From NCBI GenBank assembly GCA_023392125.1, contig JAEVZS010000033.1:62001-126000 (forward strand): DNA of 64,000 bases, read 5' to 3'. Under the pieces are notes generated by a model, which was not told the DNA's origin, did not search any database, and saw only the letters and a program-made list of their open reading frames with translations. The DNA comes from Bacteroidota bacterium (GTDB lineage: Bacteria; Bacteroidota; Bacteroidia; Cytophagales; Cytophagaceae). Below are positions 42,540 to 51,204 of this stretch, in pieces (position 1 is the first letter of the stretch; each line of letters opens with the position of its first letter). The position numbers and the translations under genes were made by a program.

Positions 42540-43664
42540 TTACGTGCTTAAAACCGTCTTACCGGGCGTACAGCAATTGTTGCCATGATTTTTAAGATGT
42601 TGTATTGAACCACCATCCCCAAAGGCGACACCAAAAGCCGACATGGCATCAAGTTCGGAAGACGAGGTATAAGTAAGACCATGTAAGCCATAGATATATC
42701 GGAAATTGCTTCCGCCAAGGTAATACAGTACGTTATACAAGACATGCAATTCCTCGCGGGAAGGCAAAAACCAGTCCGTATAGCCACCAATGCTGGCTCC
42801 GGCAGCTATAGCCACCGCTGGGTTGCCCGTCATACAGCCGTTTGTCAGAATACGTTCGGTATTTTCCTTGCCCGTACCAATACCGGTTGAAGTCTGCCCT
42901 GTAAAGTCCTCATAACAACCCCAGTCCACATCTGTCCAGGGATCAGGACCACCCGACCAGGCAGCAGGAGCAACTTCCAGATAACGCCAGCCATCGCTAT
43001 AGCCACCTTTGTCATAAAATATAATACCACCTGCCGGTCCTGTATCCCCTATGACATACAGTACCGCCGACTGTGTTCTGAAACTGTATTCTTCGCCATA
43101 TATCGTTCCTTGGCTATTTGTGGCATAGGCACGTACATAATAAAGTGCATTGGAGGTCAGACCAGTTAGCAATGCCGTAAAACTTCCCGTCCCGCTTCCG
43201 TTTATGGTATACAGATTCCCGGCTAGTACCGGATGAGGTCGAGTGCCATACACCACTCCCTTGCCTGTAACAGCGGAAGCGCCGATACCGGTTACATTGC
43301 CGCTGACGACAGCGTTTATGGTTCCTGTACTTTGTACCGCTGTTGTAACCACCGAGGGAAGCCCGGCGACAATCACTTCCACCGTTTCGGAATAATGAGG
43401 CAAACAGGTGCCCTCCATCATCCTGACTCTGAAATAGGCCGGAAACTGATCCGGTTTATAGGTAAGCGAATCTTTTGTCTCACCGGGAAGATCATTCCAT
43501 GTATTGTTGTCGTAGGATATCTGCCATTGCAAATCGCCCCGCCAGAAACCGAGATCAAGTACAATGAGATCTTCCGGATCAACAGTCAGGGTATGCTGTG
43601 CAAAAACCGGAAACCATATCAGAAAATAAATGATTATGACTAAACTATAACCGCTCACCTGCAT
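42540..43664 (-). CDS. Secreted DUF1566-like protein with a probable C-terminal frameshift
   Basis: This 374-residue protein has a signal peptide (about 1-23), an Ig-like/fibronectin-like part with 'YYVRAYATNSQGTIYGEEYSFRT' (a common Bacteroidota repeat), and a DUF1566-type domain: 'GPAGGIIFYDKG...GWRYLEVAP', 'SIGGYTDWFLPSREELHVLY'. This domain normally ends in 'VRPVRAF' or the like. Here the reading frame ends 'NNCCTPGKTVLST', while the other minus-strand frame reads 'AVRPVRRF' and then stops at 42548. Removing one T from AATTGC near 42576-42579 would join them. So the gene is either frameshifted or the base is an error. No T9SS sorting domain is seen. Confidence 0.7.
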   Translation of the reverse strand: MQVSGYSLVIIIYFLIWFPVFAQHTLTVDPEDLIVLDLGFWRGDLQWQISYDNNTWNDLPGETKDSLTYKPDQFPAYFRVRMMEGTCLPHYSETVEVIVAGLPSVVTTAVQSTGTINAVVSGNVTGIGASAVTGKGVVYGTRPHPVLAGNLYTINGSGTGSFTALLTGLTSNALYYVRAYATNSQGTIYGEEYSFRTQSAVLYVIGDTGPAGGIIFYDKGGYSDGWRYLEVAPAAWSGGPDPWTDVDWGCYEDFTGQTSTGIGTGKENTERILTNGCMTGNPAVAIAAGASIGGYTDWFLPSREELHVLYNVLYYLGGSNFRYIYGLHGLTYTSSSELDAMSAFGVAFGDGGSIQHLKNHGNNCCTPGKTVLST

Positions 43665-43689
43665 AATATTGTTTGTTTATTGACTTCGT

Positions 43690-44325
43690 TCACCGCACAA
43701 AGATACGTTCGGTATATTCATCCCTGCCGGCATAAACTTTCAGAAAATAGATTCCCTTGGACAGGGCACTCGTATCGATATAGTGCACAGGCGACATTAG
43801 TACCTCTGCCAATACAGTTTCTCCCCGATTATTGAAAAGCGTCAATCCACCCGACTGCAAACCCGTTTGTATGGCAAGCAGGGTTTGTACCGGGTTTGGA
43901 TAAACAGAAACCATGTTAATTTTTTCATCCGTTTTCGATGTTATGATACCAAATACAGTAATAGTATCGGTAGCAGTGCATCTTCTGGAATCGGTCACAG
44001 TAAGCGAATAGGTTATATCCTGCAATCCGGTCATCAGCCCGGGACTGATTGCTTCCGAATCGGAAAGTCCTTCGCCGGGTTGCCACCTATAGTGGTATGG
44101 CGGGGTTCCTCCTGTAGCTACCGGATCTCCGCCAAGTATTTCTGTATTACCTGCTTCCGAATAAATATCATTGCCTGCATCGGCCGATAACACCGGTGGC
44201 TGGCTGGACGCCAGTGTATAGCGATGTACCTGCTGCGCCCGGACACAGTAGCCCGAAAAGCAGCCAATCACTATCATCAGAAAAATTATTTTTTCGATTT
44301 TAATACCTATCATGCTGATATACAA
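43690..44325 (-). CDS. Secreted protein with PKD-like region and T9SS type A sorting domain
   Basis: This 211-residue protein has an N-terminal signal or anchor (about 10-30), a stretch resembling a PKD-type/Ig-like domain ('DAGNDIYSEAGNTEILGGDPVATGGTPPYHYRW'; about 50-125, with 'YSLTVTDSRRCTATDT'), and a C-terminal sorting domain ('VSVYPNPVQTLLAIQTG', ending 'KGIYFLKVYAGRDEYTERIFVR'). The last part is recognised by the T9SS and cut by PorU, so the protein should be surface-bound or released. An ATG at 44313 (MIGIK) is an alternative start. It lies 25 bp upstream of the DUF1566-like gene and 111 bp downstream of the large adhesin-like gene on the same strand. Confidence 0.78.
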   Translation of the reverse strand: MYISMIGIKIEKIIFLMIVIGCFSGYCVRAQQVHRYTLASSQPPVLSADAGNDIYSEAGNTEILGGDPVATGGTPPYHYRWQPGEGLSDSEAISPGLMTGLQDITYSLTVTDSRRCTATDTITVFGIITSKTDEKINMVSVYPNPVQTLLAIQTGLQSGGLTLFNNRGETVLAEVLMSPVHYIDTSALSKGIYFLKVYAGRDEYTERIFVR

Positions 44326-44436
44326 TTACTGGTTAGCATATCGGACTACGCCAGGTAAAGACCTTCAAAAGCCCTGTTCCATTGTGCCGGAATACATTTG
44401 GCCATCGGAAAGGCTTCTGAAGTCCTTTAACTCTTT

Positions 44437-47400
44437 TTATTGTACCACTATCTTATGCAACGTGTTGCCCGACACTGTACTAAAATGCAGGTAGTAAACA
44501 CCCTTTGCCAGATGCTGCAAATCGAGGTTCATATCAATACGGCCACTATGCACCGGATAAACCTCGTCCAGCACCATCGTGCCTTGGGTATTGCGTATTG
44601 TCAGATGAACTTTCCGGGCCTGTATATTCTTTCCTGAAATGGTGAACAATCCTGCCGACGGATTTGGAAACGATTCAATGCTGCCGATACCACTTCCATT
44701 CATTACCGAAGTAATCACAAAACTATAGGGTTCGGAAACAGAAGAACATCCGTTGGAAGCAATAACAGTCACCGAATAGGTCCCATATTCCTCCAACAGG
44801 ATTTCCTGCGAATCTTCCCCGGGCAAAGGTACTCCATCCAGATTCCACTGATTACCGGACGAAGCGCTCGACAACAATCTGTCCGGAGATTGTTCGAAAG
44901 TAATTTCTGGTATGTCAGGTACCGGATTTACCACTATTGCAGTAGTATTCTGCTGAGAGCAATTTCCAATGGATACTGTAACGGTATAATTCCCCGCGGA
45001 TATACCCGCGACATCATCGATTTCCGGATTTTGGTGCGTGGAAGTAAATCCTCCTGGACCAGCCCAGGAATAAGTGGCTCCGGAAATAGTTTCTGCCATA
45101 AGTCGCAATGCAGATCCTTCACAGACAGGACTGTTGCTTTCCGCAATTGCTTCCGGCCTGGCATACACTATGACATTGACAGCCGATTGTTCTGAACAGT
45201 CGCCGAGCGTAGCAATGACTGTATAAGAACCACCCACATTTGTCGTAGCAGAAGAAATCGAAGGATTCTGAACGATACTGGTAAAGCTGTTCGGTCCGGT
45301 CCAGGAGTAGGCAGCTCCTTCTACATAGGTGGCACTCAGCTGGATGTCTTCTCCTTCGCAATATGGTCCACTACCGCTTGCGGTAACAACACCTACAGTA
45401 TTTACTGTTACAGCCACATCTGCCGGCAGGGATTCACAACCATTTGCCGTTATTCTGACCGAATAGGTACCGGCATCATTCATATCCATACCGGTACGTA
45501 CCGGATTTTGATGGGTGGAAATAAATCCTCCTGGTCCGGACCAGGAGTAGGTTGCCCCGGCAACTGTACCCGTATTAAGATTCAGCGTTTCTCCTTTACA
45601 TACGGGACTGTTGCTTTCCACCGTGGGCGAAACCGGAATTGGATAAACCGTAACATCTGTTTCAGCCATCCGATTGCATATTCCTTTGATTATAGTTACC
45701 GTATAAGTTCCGGAAGCATGCGACATCGCATTTTCCATTACCGGATTTTGATCTGAGGAGGTGAAACCTTCGGGACCGCTCCAGCTATAGGTAGCTCCGG
45801 CAACGGTAGTGCTGCTCAGACTGAGTGTCTCTCCATCACACAAAGGTCCGTCGTTGGACGCAGAAACAGCCTCCAGTTCGGAATTTACTATAATCGTGGA
45901 GCTGCTGTGATGTATGCAGCCATTGTTTGTAATAGTAAGGCTATAAGAGCCTGCGTTGGCAGAGCTGACATTGGAGATAGATGGATTTTGTTCGGAAGAA
46001 GAAAAATCATCTGGTCCGGTCCAGAAATAAGTTGCCCCGGGAATAGTAATGGTGGAAAGATTTAAGGTTTCACCAATACACAGGCCGCTATTATTGTATA
46101 CCAGGCCTTCATGATAAATGGCTTTTACCTCATCCGGATTTAATTCTCTTTTGAAAAAACGGACATCGTCCATACCTCCTCTGTAATGAACGTTACTTGC
46201 TCCGGAAGCTTCCCGTCCGAGCATAAAATTCATATCGACACCTGTTATATTGGCCGGACACGATACATTAGCGACCTCGACACCATCATAGTAAAGTTTA
46301 AGCCTGCCGCTTCCGAAAATCCCCACCACATGTACCCATTCATTTAAAGTAAGATTGGGACCTACGCATACGTAATTATTGCTGCTGACTCTCCAGCGTA
46401 TTCCGTTGCCACTGTCGTTTATGCCCATATACACCCCTCCCCAACTTGCATTCCAGTTATTGGCAATGGGAATGAAATGGGTAGAGAAAACTTCCGGCTT
46501 CAGCCAAAGCGCGATACTCAGGGCCGATCCTCCGTTGTTTATTTCTCCGATTTTGCCCCAGTTCATATACCCGCCGTTAAAATGATACGCTTTATCTTCA
46601 TGACCATACCGGTCTTCTGTAAGACCGACACTGCCATTTATACCTAAGTTGCGACTGTAACCGGAACTGTCTCCGGTATTTCCATTAAAGGGGAAGAGTC
46701 CGAAAAGATTACTGGAAAGGTCTGCCAGCCCGTTCAGAGGATCGGTGATGCTCAGGTTGGTACCATTATCGCCGGTAGAAACAAGAGGTTGATTGGAAGA
46801 AACAACCATCAGCCGATAGGCCGACCCGCTCTGGACGCTTGTCCCGATCGTTCCGGAAATCGTTCCACTTTCTGTTCCGGCAACTGTTCCGATAATGCTC
46901 CTGTTACTAAAATTTCCGGTTGCATCTGAAAGATAAGCCGTAAATACATTGCCCGTCTCCGGCGTATCACCACTTACTGTAAAAGGAATAGATACTGTAC
47001 TGCCCGAACAAAGATCCTCTGGCATAATGCTCCCGACCGTAATTACGGTACTCTTTCCCAAAGCAGCTATTTCCTCGGTATTGAGTGCTTTATCATAGAC
47101 ATATACTTCATCTAACGCACCGTTGAAAAACCAGTCCGTACCCGAGTAATAGCCTATGCGCAAAGGATGCGTGGTGCTTTTGGTGTTGCCGCTATGCGCC
47201 ATAGAGCCAATAGAGGTACCATCAACAAATACCTCCACTCTGCTCCCGTTGTACACAGCGACCGCATGATGCCATTGTCCGTCATTATAGGCAAAAGAAA
47301 AATTACCATCCACCCGGTTATTGGAACTATTGATACGTGTAAAGCGAATAATACCGGACGATGTAGTTCCAAAATAAAATTCCCCGTCCGTTCCCCCTGA

Positions 47401-47745
47401 ATGTTTGGCTACAAACATCTGATCTTTCAGAACAGATGTCTTAAAACGGACTGAAATACTAAATTGCCTCATTCCCTGATAAGAAGCATGGTTACCTGCC
47501 GAGAAATAACTGTTGCTCCCATTGAAGCTCATTGCCATTCCGGCATTTCCATGGTAATCTTCAACAGCAACCGGTGAACCGGACGGAGACATATTCCGGC
47601 GATTTGAGCCAAAATCCAGTCCATTGCTATTTAAAGGATAATAAGCCACCAGACCCTGATCAAGATTGATCTGGCATCTGGCAGAAGAACTTATACATAA
47701 AAATAACAGGCAAAGAATTGAAATAAAGTACATATTTACTTTCAT
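44437..47745 (-). CDS. Large adhesin-like protein: two LamG domains, Ig-like repeats, T9SS sorting domain
   Basis: This 1102-residue protein has a signal peptide (about 1-24), a LamG/concanavalin-like domain (about 25-232, 'FSISVRFKTS', 'IGYYSGTDWFFNGALDEVYVYDKAL'), a linker beta domain (about 235-350), a second LamG domain (about 355-545, 'YRGGMDDVRFFKRELN'), five Ig-like repeats of about 83 residues (about 548-940) and a type A T9SS sorting domain ('ESFPNPSAGLFTISG', ending 'HKIVVQ'). It should be cut by PorU and displayed on the surface, where LamG and Ig-like domains bind carbohydrate or other surfaces; the ligand is unknown. It is divergent from the membrane-anchored AraC gene. Confidence 0.85.
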   Translation of the reverse strand: MKVNMYFISILCLLFLCISSSARCQINLDQGLVAYYPLNSNGLDFGSNRRNMSPSGSPVAVEDYHGNAGMAMSFNGSNSYFSAGNHASYQGMRQFSISVRFKTSVLKDQMFVAKHSGGTDGEFYFGTTSSGIIRFTRINSSNNRVDGNFSFAYNDGQWHHAVAVYNGSRVEVFVDGTSIGSMAHSGNTKSTTHPLRIGYYSGTDWFFNGALDEVYVYDKALNTEEIAALGKSTVITVGSIMPEDLCSGSTVSIPFTVSGDTPETGNVFTAYLSDATGNFSNRSIIGTVAGTESGTISGTIGTSVQSGSAYRLMVVSSNQPLVSTGDNGTNLSITDPLNGLADLSSNLFGLFPFNGNTGDSSGYSRNLGINGSVGLTEDRYGHEDKAYHFNGGYMNWGKIGEINNGGSALSIALWLKPEVFSTHFIPIANNWNASWGGVYMGINDSGNGIRWRVSSNNYVCVGPNLTLNEWVHVVGIFGSGRLKLYYDGVEVANVSCPANITGVDMNFMLGREASGASNVHYRGGMDDVRFFKRELNPDEVKAIYHEGLVYNNSGLCIGETLNLSTITIPGATYFWTGPDDFSSSEQNPSISNVSSANAGSYSLTITNNGCIHHSSSTIIVNSELEAVSASNDGPLCDGETLSLSSTTVAGATYSWSGPEGFTSSDQNPVMENAMSHASGTYTVTIIKGICNRMAETDVTVYPIPVSPTVESNSPVCKGETLNLNTGTVAGATYSWSGPGGFISTHQNPVRTGMDMNDAGTYSVRITANGCESLPADVAVTVNTVGVVTASGSGPYCEGEDIQLSATYVEGAAYSWTGPNSFTSIVQNPSISSATTNVGGSYTVIATLGDCSEQSAVNVIVYARPEAIAESNSPVCEGSALRLMAETISGATYSWAGPGGFTSTHQNPEIDDVAGISAGNYTVTVSIGNCSQQNTTAIVVNPVPDIPEITFEQSPDRLLSSASSGNQWNLDGVPLPGEDSQEILLEEYGTYSVTVIASNGCSSVSEPYSFVITSVMNGSGIGSIESFPNPSAGLFTISGKNIQARKVHLTIRNTQGTMVLDEVYPVHSGRIDMNLDLQHLAKGVYYLHFSTVSGNTLHKIVVQ
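44915..46100 (-). repeat. Tandem Ig-like domain repeats inside the adhesin gene
   Basis: Five units of about 240-250 bp encode the motif 'C.GETL.LS...V.GATYSW.GP.GF.S..QNP...A....G.YTV.I..G.C'. The most alike units share 'SNSPVC.G', 'GATYSW' and 'STHQNP'. A sixth, shorter unit (about 940-1010 of the protein) is decayed and lacks the GATYSW core. Near-identical tracts would allow recombination and copy-number change. Confidence 0.8.
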
Positions 47746-47963
47746 AATAAAATGGTTTAATAAGAAATCCGTGTGTATTGAAATTATTCACTTTTATCTT
47801 CTGTTCTCTCATGAACTATTGCTGCACTTTTTGTTGCTAATAGCTGAGAATTACGAAAATGCTGATTTTTTGTGATACAAAATTGGCTCAACGAACGATT
47901 CAAAGTGCTTAAACAGGAAAATGGAAAGGATTTCTCAAAAAATAATAAGTCTGCCGGATTGGT

Positions 47964-47971
47964 TATTTTTG
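47964..47971 (+). promoter_or_regulatory. Possible Bacteroidota -7 element
   Basis: TATTTTTG matches TAnnTTTG and lies 43 bp upstream of the AraC-type gene start, a sensible distance. No clear -33 TTG is seen. The motif is short enough to arise by chance in AT-rich DNA. Confidence 0.3.
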
Positions 47972-48014
47972 AGTACTTCGAAAAATTAGCAGCGGCAAAA
48001 AAAGGATCTCAAAA

Positions 48015-49100
48015 GTGAAAAGAAACATTATACTTCTGCTTCCATATCCTGTTCTGCTTATTGCATTCCTGTTATACAGGCAGAAGGATCTCATAATCTA
48101 TCCGGCGCCGGCGTCAGTCATAGAGCTGTATTCAGATAGTGATACAAATCCTGAAGGAAAAAGCAGTAAGCCTGTCTCATATTTTTCCGATTCGGCGATG
48201 TCTGTACGATTTACCCTGCATGATGGCTATGGATTTCCATATGCCGGAATACAATTCTTTCTGGATAGCCTGTATAATGAGACAGCTTTGTCCGGATACG
48301 ATTGTATAAAACTAAAAATAAGAGCCGTATACTCCCGGTCATTGAAATTTGTACTTCATCTGGACTATTCTAATAAAGATTTCCCTGCAAGGGTATACCC
48401 GCACCGGGTACTGGAACAGGAAGTATCCTTAGAAGGAGAGTACTATGAGCTTTCCCTGAAAGATTTTATAACCCCCTCCTGGTGGTACCGCAAAAACCAG
48501 ATTACAGAGAAAGAAGCCGGCCCACCGGACTTCTCCGGAATCCGAAAATTTCTGATACAAACCGGAGTACATACACCAATCGGTAAAAAAGAAATTTTTA
48601 CCGTGAAGACTGTTAAACTATCTCAGGACACTACCCTATTTTGGTTCTGTTCCATAGGTCTTATTGCTGCATATTCTCTTCTTTTCTTTCTGATCAACCG
48701 AAGAAAAAAAGAAGATAAACCTCAGTCTATCTCGTATAAGAAACTGGATATACCTAAAAACCCTGAGGAAGAAAAACTCTTCCGTTACCTTTCTTCTAAT
48801 TATCATGATACCAGCCTGTCAATAGAAAAAATCAACCGGGAATTAGGGATTCCTGTTACAAAAATACCTGTTCTTATAAAAAACAGAACCGGTATTTCCT
48901 TTAAACAATATATTAATACCATACGAATACAGGAAGCCAAAAGACTACTTGGTGAAACAGACGAGCAGATTACTCAGATATCTTATGCGGTTGGTTACAA
49001 TACGGTGACGCATTTCAACAAAGTTTTCAGACAAACGGAAAATATCTCACCAAAGGAATATCAGGGCAGAGAAAGATCTCCGAAAGAAATACAAAAATAA
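48015..49100 (+). CDS. Membrane-anchored AraC-family regulator
   Basis: This 361-residue protein has a hydrophobic N-terminus (about 5-22), a periplasmic part of about 185 residues rich in strands (like a ligand-sensing domain, e.g. 'ELSLKDFITPSWWYRK'), a membrane helix at about 212-230 ('FCSIGLIAAYSLLFFLI'), and a C-terminal AraC helix-turn-helix pair (about 262-350: 'SIEKINRELGIPVTKIPVLIKNRTGISFKQYI' and 'ITQISYAVGYNTVTHFNKVFRQTENISPKEY'). The layout is that of a one-component sensor that reads an outside signal and binds DNA from the membrane. It is divergent from the large adhesin-like gene, across a 269-bp gap, so it may control that gene; this is inference. Confidence 0.83.
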   Translation: MKRNIILLLPYPVLLIAFLLYRQKDLIIYPAPASVIELYSDSDTNPEGKSSKPVSYFSDSAMSVRFTLHDGYGFPYAGIQFFLDSLYNETALSGYDCIKLKIRAVYSRSLKFVLHLDYSNKDFPARVYPHRVLEQEVSLEGEYYELSLKDFITPSWWYRKNQITEKEAGPPDFSGIRKFLIQTGVHTPIGKKEIFTVKTVKLSQDTTLFWFCSIGLIAAYSLLFFLINRRKKEDKPQSISYKKLDIPKNPEEEKLFRYLSSNYHDTSLSIEKINRELGIPVTKIPVLIKNRTGISFKQYINTIRIQEAKRLLGETDEQITQISYAVGYNTVTHFNKVFRQTENISPKEYQGRERSPKEIQK

Positions 49101-49362
49101 TGTGCTCTACCATTACCATACGACCTTCGGTATCAGGTAACCCTTTTGCTCGAGAAAATATGAAAGGATACGGGATGGAGATCTGATTTTTGTAAGAATC
49201 CCCTGAAGCGTCCTCTTATTCTGAAGCAATAGCAATCAGAGTTCATTCTTAATAGGGTATTTCCGGAGTTTGTGGTTAAATAGTTATTGTAGTTCAAACA
49301 ATATCAAAAATTAATTACTTTATAAAGGTATCCCTTTCTGAATAATCCCGTACGAGAAGACA
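49101..49362. other. Intergenic stretch upstream of the TIR-like gene
   Basis: This 262-bp gap between the AraC-type gene and the TIR-like gene has no supported frame, hairpin terminator or repeat. It is AT-rich near 49280-49330, where a promoter is likely, but no TAnnTTTG element is clear. Confidence 0.5.
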
Positions 49363-50100
49363 ATGGAAGAACTAAATTTTTATATCAAAAAGCTGCAGGA
49401 TCTGGAATACCGGGGTGAATGGAAGGAACATTTCAGACATAGTTATGATAAAGTGTATGAACTCATTGATCATTCTACTTTTTTCAAAAGAGGTGAATAT
49501 CTGAAGGAACTCGAAAGATTACGTAACATTCTTTTGGATATGCCTTACATCGCCGATGATGAGGATCGTCTGCACTTCAGAAAGATTCAGAAAAATGTCA
49601 TTGATCTCCTTTATAAAGTAATGGGAGAGAATAAGCGTATCTTTCTGGTACACGGCTCCGATTCAGCATTAACGGATAAAGTATCCACTTTTCTGGGCCG
49701 GTTAAGGCTCGATTTTGAAATGATGGAGAATGAGGCAGAAGCTGTTCCGGATATCAGAAAGTTTGTCCAGCTGGCAAAAAACTGTGACTACGCAATTGTA
49801 CTTCTGTCCGCTGATCAGATGATTTATCCGGAAAATAGTCATGGACGCTGGAGAGTAAATCAGAACGTATTGCTGGAATTGGGCTATTTTCTTTCCAGTG
49901 TCGGAAAAAAAAATATTTTAATTCTGAATACAGCCGATAAAGAAACAGAACTTCCGTATCAGCTTGAAGAAATTCCGGCACATCCATTTACAACAGATGG
50001 CAACTGGAAACAATTCATAATTGATGAATTGCAAAACAGCGGTATTTACCTCGACCAGCAAATTATATCAAAAATAATGGATAGCAGTACCAATAATTAA
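49363..50100 (+). CDS. TIR-like (CAP12/PF10137-type) nucleotide-binding protein
   Basis: This 245-residue protein has a helical N-terminus (1-88) and a C-terminal TIR-like domain at about 91-228: 'KRIFLVHGSD' as the first strand, 'VQLAKNCDYAIVLLSADQM' as the next, 'RWRVNQNVLLELGYFLSSVGKKNILIL' and 'GNWKQFIIDELQNSG'. The order and the Glu in LELGYF (E172) match the 'predicted nucleotide-binding protein with TIR-like domain' family (COG4271/PF10137), to which CBASS effector TIR domains belong. Those with a catalytic Glu degrade NAD. No cyclase or sensor gene is next to it, so it is solitary. It is convergent with comF, with 20 bp between. Confidence 0.8.
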   Translation: MEELNFYIKKLQDLEYRGEWKEHFRHSYDKVYELIDHSTFFKRGEYLKELERLRNILLDMPYIADDEDRLHFRKIQKNVIDLLYKVMGENKRIFLVHGSDSALTDKVSTFLGRLRLDFEMMENEAEAVPDIRKFVQLAKNCDYAIVLLSADQMIYPENSHGRWRVNQNVLLELGYFLSSVGKKNILILNTADKETELPYQLEEIPAHPFTTDGNWKQFIIDELQNSGIYLDQQIISKIMDSSTNN

Positions 50101-50120
50101 TTAGTCAGGACGAAATTCAT

Positions 50121-50798
50121 TCAGACTGCCACAGACAGGGCAGCTATACTAATCTTTTCAGCACCAGCCTCCTTTAAACAGGAGGCTAATGACTCAATGG
50201 TAGAACCGGTGGTAACAACATCATCCACAATCAGAATATGTTTCCCCCGAATTATGTCCGGATGAATAACCCGGAATGCAGCGTCCAGACTCTGATTACG
50301 TTCAAGACGACCCTTCTTTGTAAAAGAGCCGGTATATTTTACTCTTGCAACCGCATCAATCTGTACATCAGCCCCGATCTTCTTTCCAATAGCTTTGGCA
50401 GGATAGTCACACTGGTTGTAGCCACGTTGCCTGAAACGCCTGGGATGCACAGGTACCGGTACTACAAGATCAAATTGTCCGTAAAATTTCATCTCCCGAA
50501 TCCGATTACCCAGTAACATTCCTAACCAGGTCCCTAATTCTGTCTGCCCCTCATATTTCAAAGCATGTAAAATTCTTCCTGCAATTCCTCCTTTTATAAA
50601 CTTAAGATAGGCAAACACATATTCTGTTTCAACCCGACCGTAAAATCGTACTTTCATAATATGTTCAGCTTCCATATAGTCAATCAGCGGAAGATGAAAA
50701 TAGCAGACAGAACAGACATGTTTCTCTCCTTTTATCAGAATAGAAGAGCAGGACATACAGCACTCGGGGAAAAACAATGAAATAAAATCACGTAGCAT
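50121..50798 (-). CDS. ComF-family phosphoribosyltransferase-like protein
   Basis: This 225-residue protein starts with an N-terminal Cys-rich zinc-finger part ('FFPECCMSCSS', then 'HVCSVCYFHLP', four or more Cys in 13-35), followed by 'LVVPVPVHPRRFRQRGYNQCDYPAKAIG' and the PRPP-binding motif 'ILIVDDVVTTGSTIESLASCL' (about 190-210). ComF proteins are linked to DNA uptake, where they help move or process single-stranded DNA; outside competent bacteria their role is unclear. Length and motifs are normal. It is convergent with the TIR-like gene and divergent from the following gene. Confidence 0.88.
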   Translation of the reverse strand: MLRDFISLFFPECCMSCSSILIKGEKHVCSVCYFHLPLIDYMEAEHIMKVRFYGRVETEYVFAYLKFIKGGIAGRILHALKYEGQTELGTWLGMLLGNRIREMKFYGQFDLVVPVPVHPRRFRQRGYNQCDYPAKAIGKKIGADVQIDAVARVKYTGSFTKKGRLERNQSLDAAFRVIHPDIIRGKHILIVDDVVTTGSTIESLASCLKEAGAEKISIAALSVAV

Positions 50799-50850
50799 GG
50801 TAAAAAAATGATTGAATGCGACAAAATAATATAAATTTGTCGTTTCTTTA

Positions 50851-51204
50851 ATGGAAATGGAAAAATCAGAAGACGAGTTTGCAAAAGCATGGGCCAGGGT
50901 TGAATACAGGTTTATAAGCGAAACAAAAAAAAAGCCGGACCTTAACGTAATCCTTTTTCTGATTGGTATTCAGGAGCTTGGCAAAGGTAAAAAGAAATAT
51001 ACCAAAGAGCAGAAGCAGGATCTGATGCATCTTGGAATATGTAAAGTATTAAGCTACTCGGGATATTATGAGTTGGATGGAATCGATCAGGACGGATGGC
51101 CTCATTGGAAAAAAGTCAGAGATTTACCCAGATTTGATCTTCTCGAGCAGGAAAAATTCCTGAAAGCTCATATAATTGAATATTTCTCTGAAATCGGATT
51201 ATGA
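50851..51204 (+). CDS. Conserved hypothetical protein upstream of exonuclease III
   Basis: This 117-residue soluble protein has no signal peptide or membrane segment. It is rich in charged residues and has a fairly regular helical pattern, with 'LFLIGIQELGKGKKKYTKEQKQDLMHLGICKVLS' and 'DGWPHWKKVRDLPRFDLLEQEKFLKAHIIEYF'. I recognise no named domain, but the sequence does not look random, and the last codons overlap exonuclease III by 4 bp (ATGA), which is strong evidence of a real, coupled gene. The start may be MEM (50851) or MEK (50857). A DNA-related role is inferred only from its neighbour. Confidence 0.75.
   Translation: MEMEKSEDEFAKAWARVEYRFISETKKKPDLNVILFLIGIQELGKGKKKYTKEQKQDLMHLGICKVLSYSGYYELDGIDQDGWPHWKKVRDLPRFDLLEQEKFLKAHIIEYFSEIGL

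Noticed and set aside
42548..42790. Separate 80-codon gene on the minus strand
   Set aside because: Its end (AVRPVRRF) is the natural end of the DUF1566-like gene, so it is read as that gene's displaced frame, not a new gene.
42540..47745. Recent transfer, on base composition
   Set aside because: Lines I counted at 43381 and 46981 were about half G+C (30 and 29 of 60) against 16 of 60 at 59701, but the fad genes also reach high values (38 of 60 at 4741), so composition varies too much to conclude.
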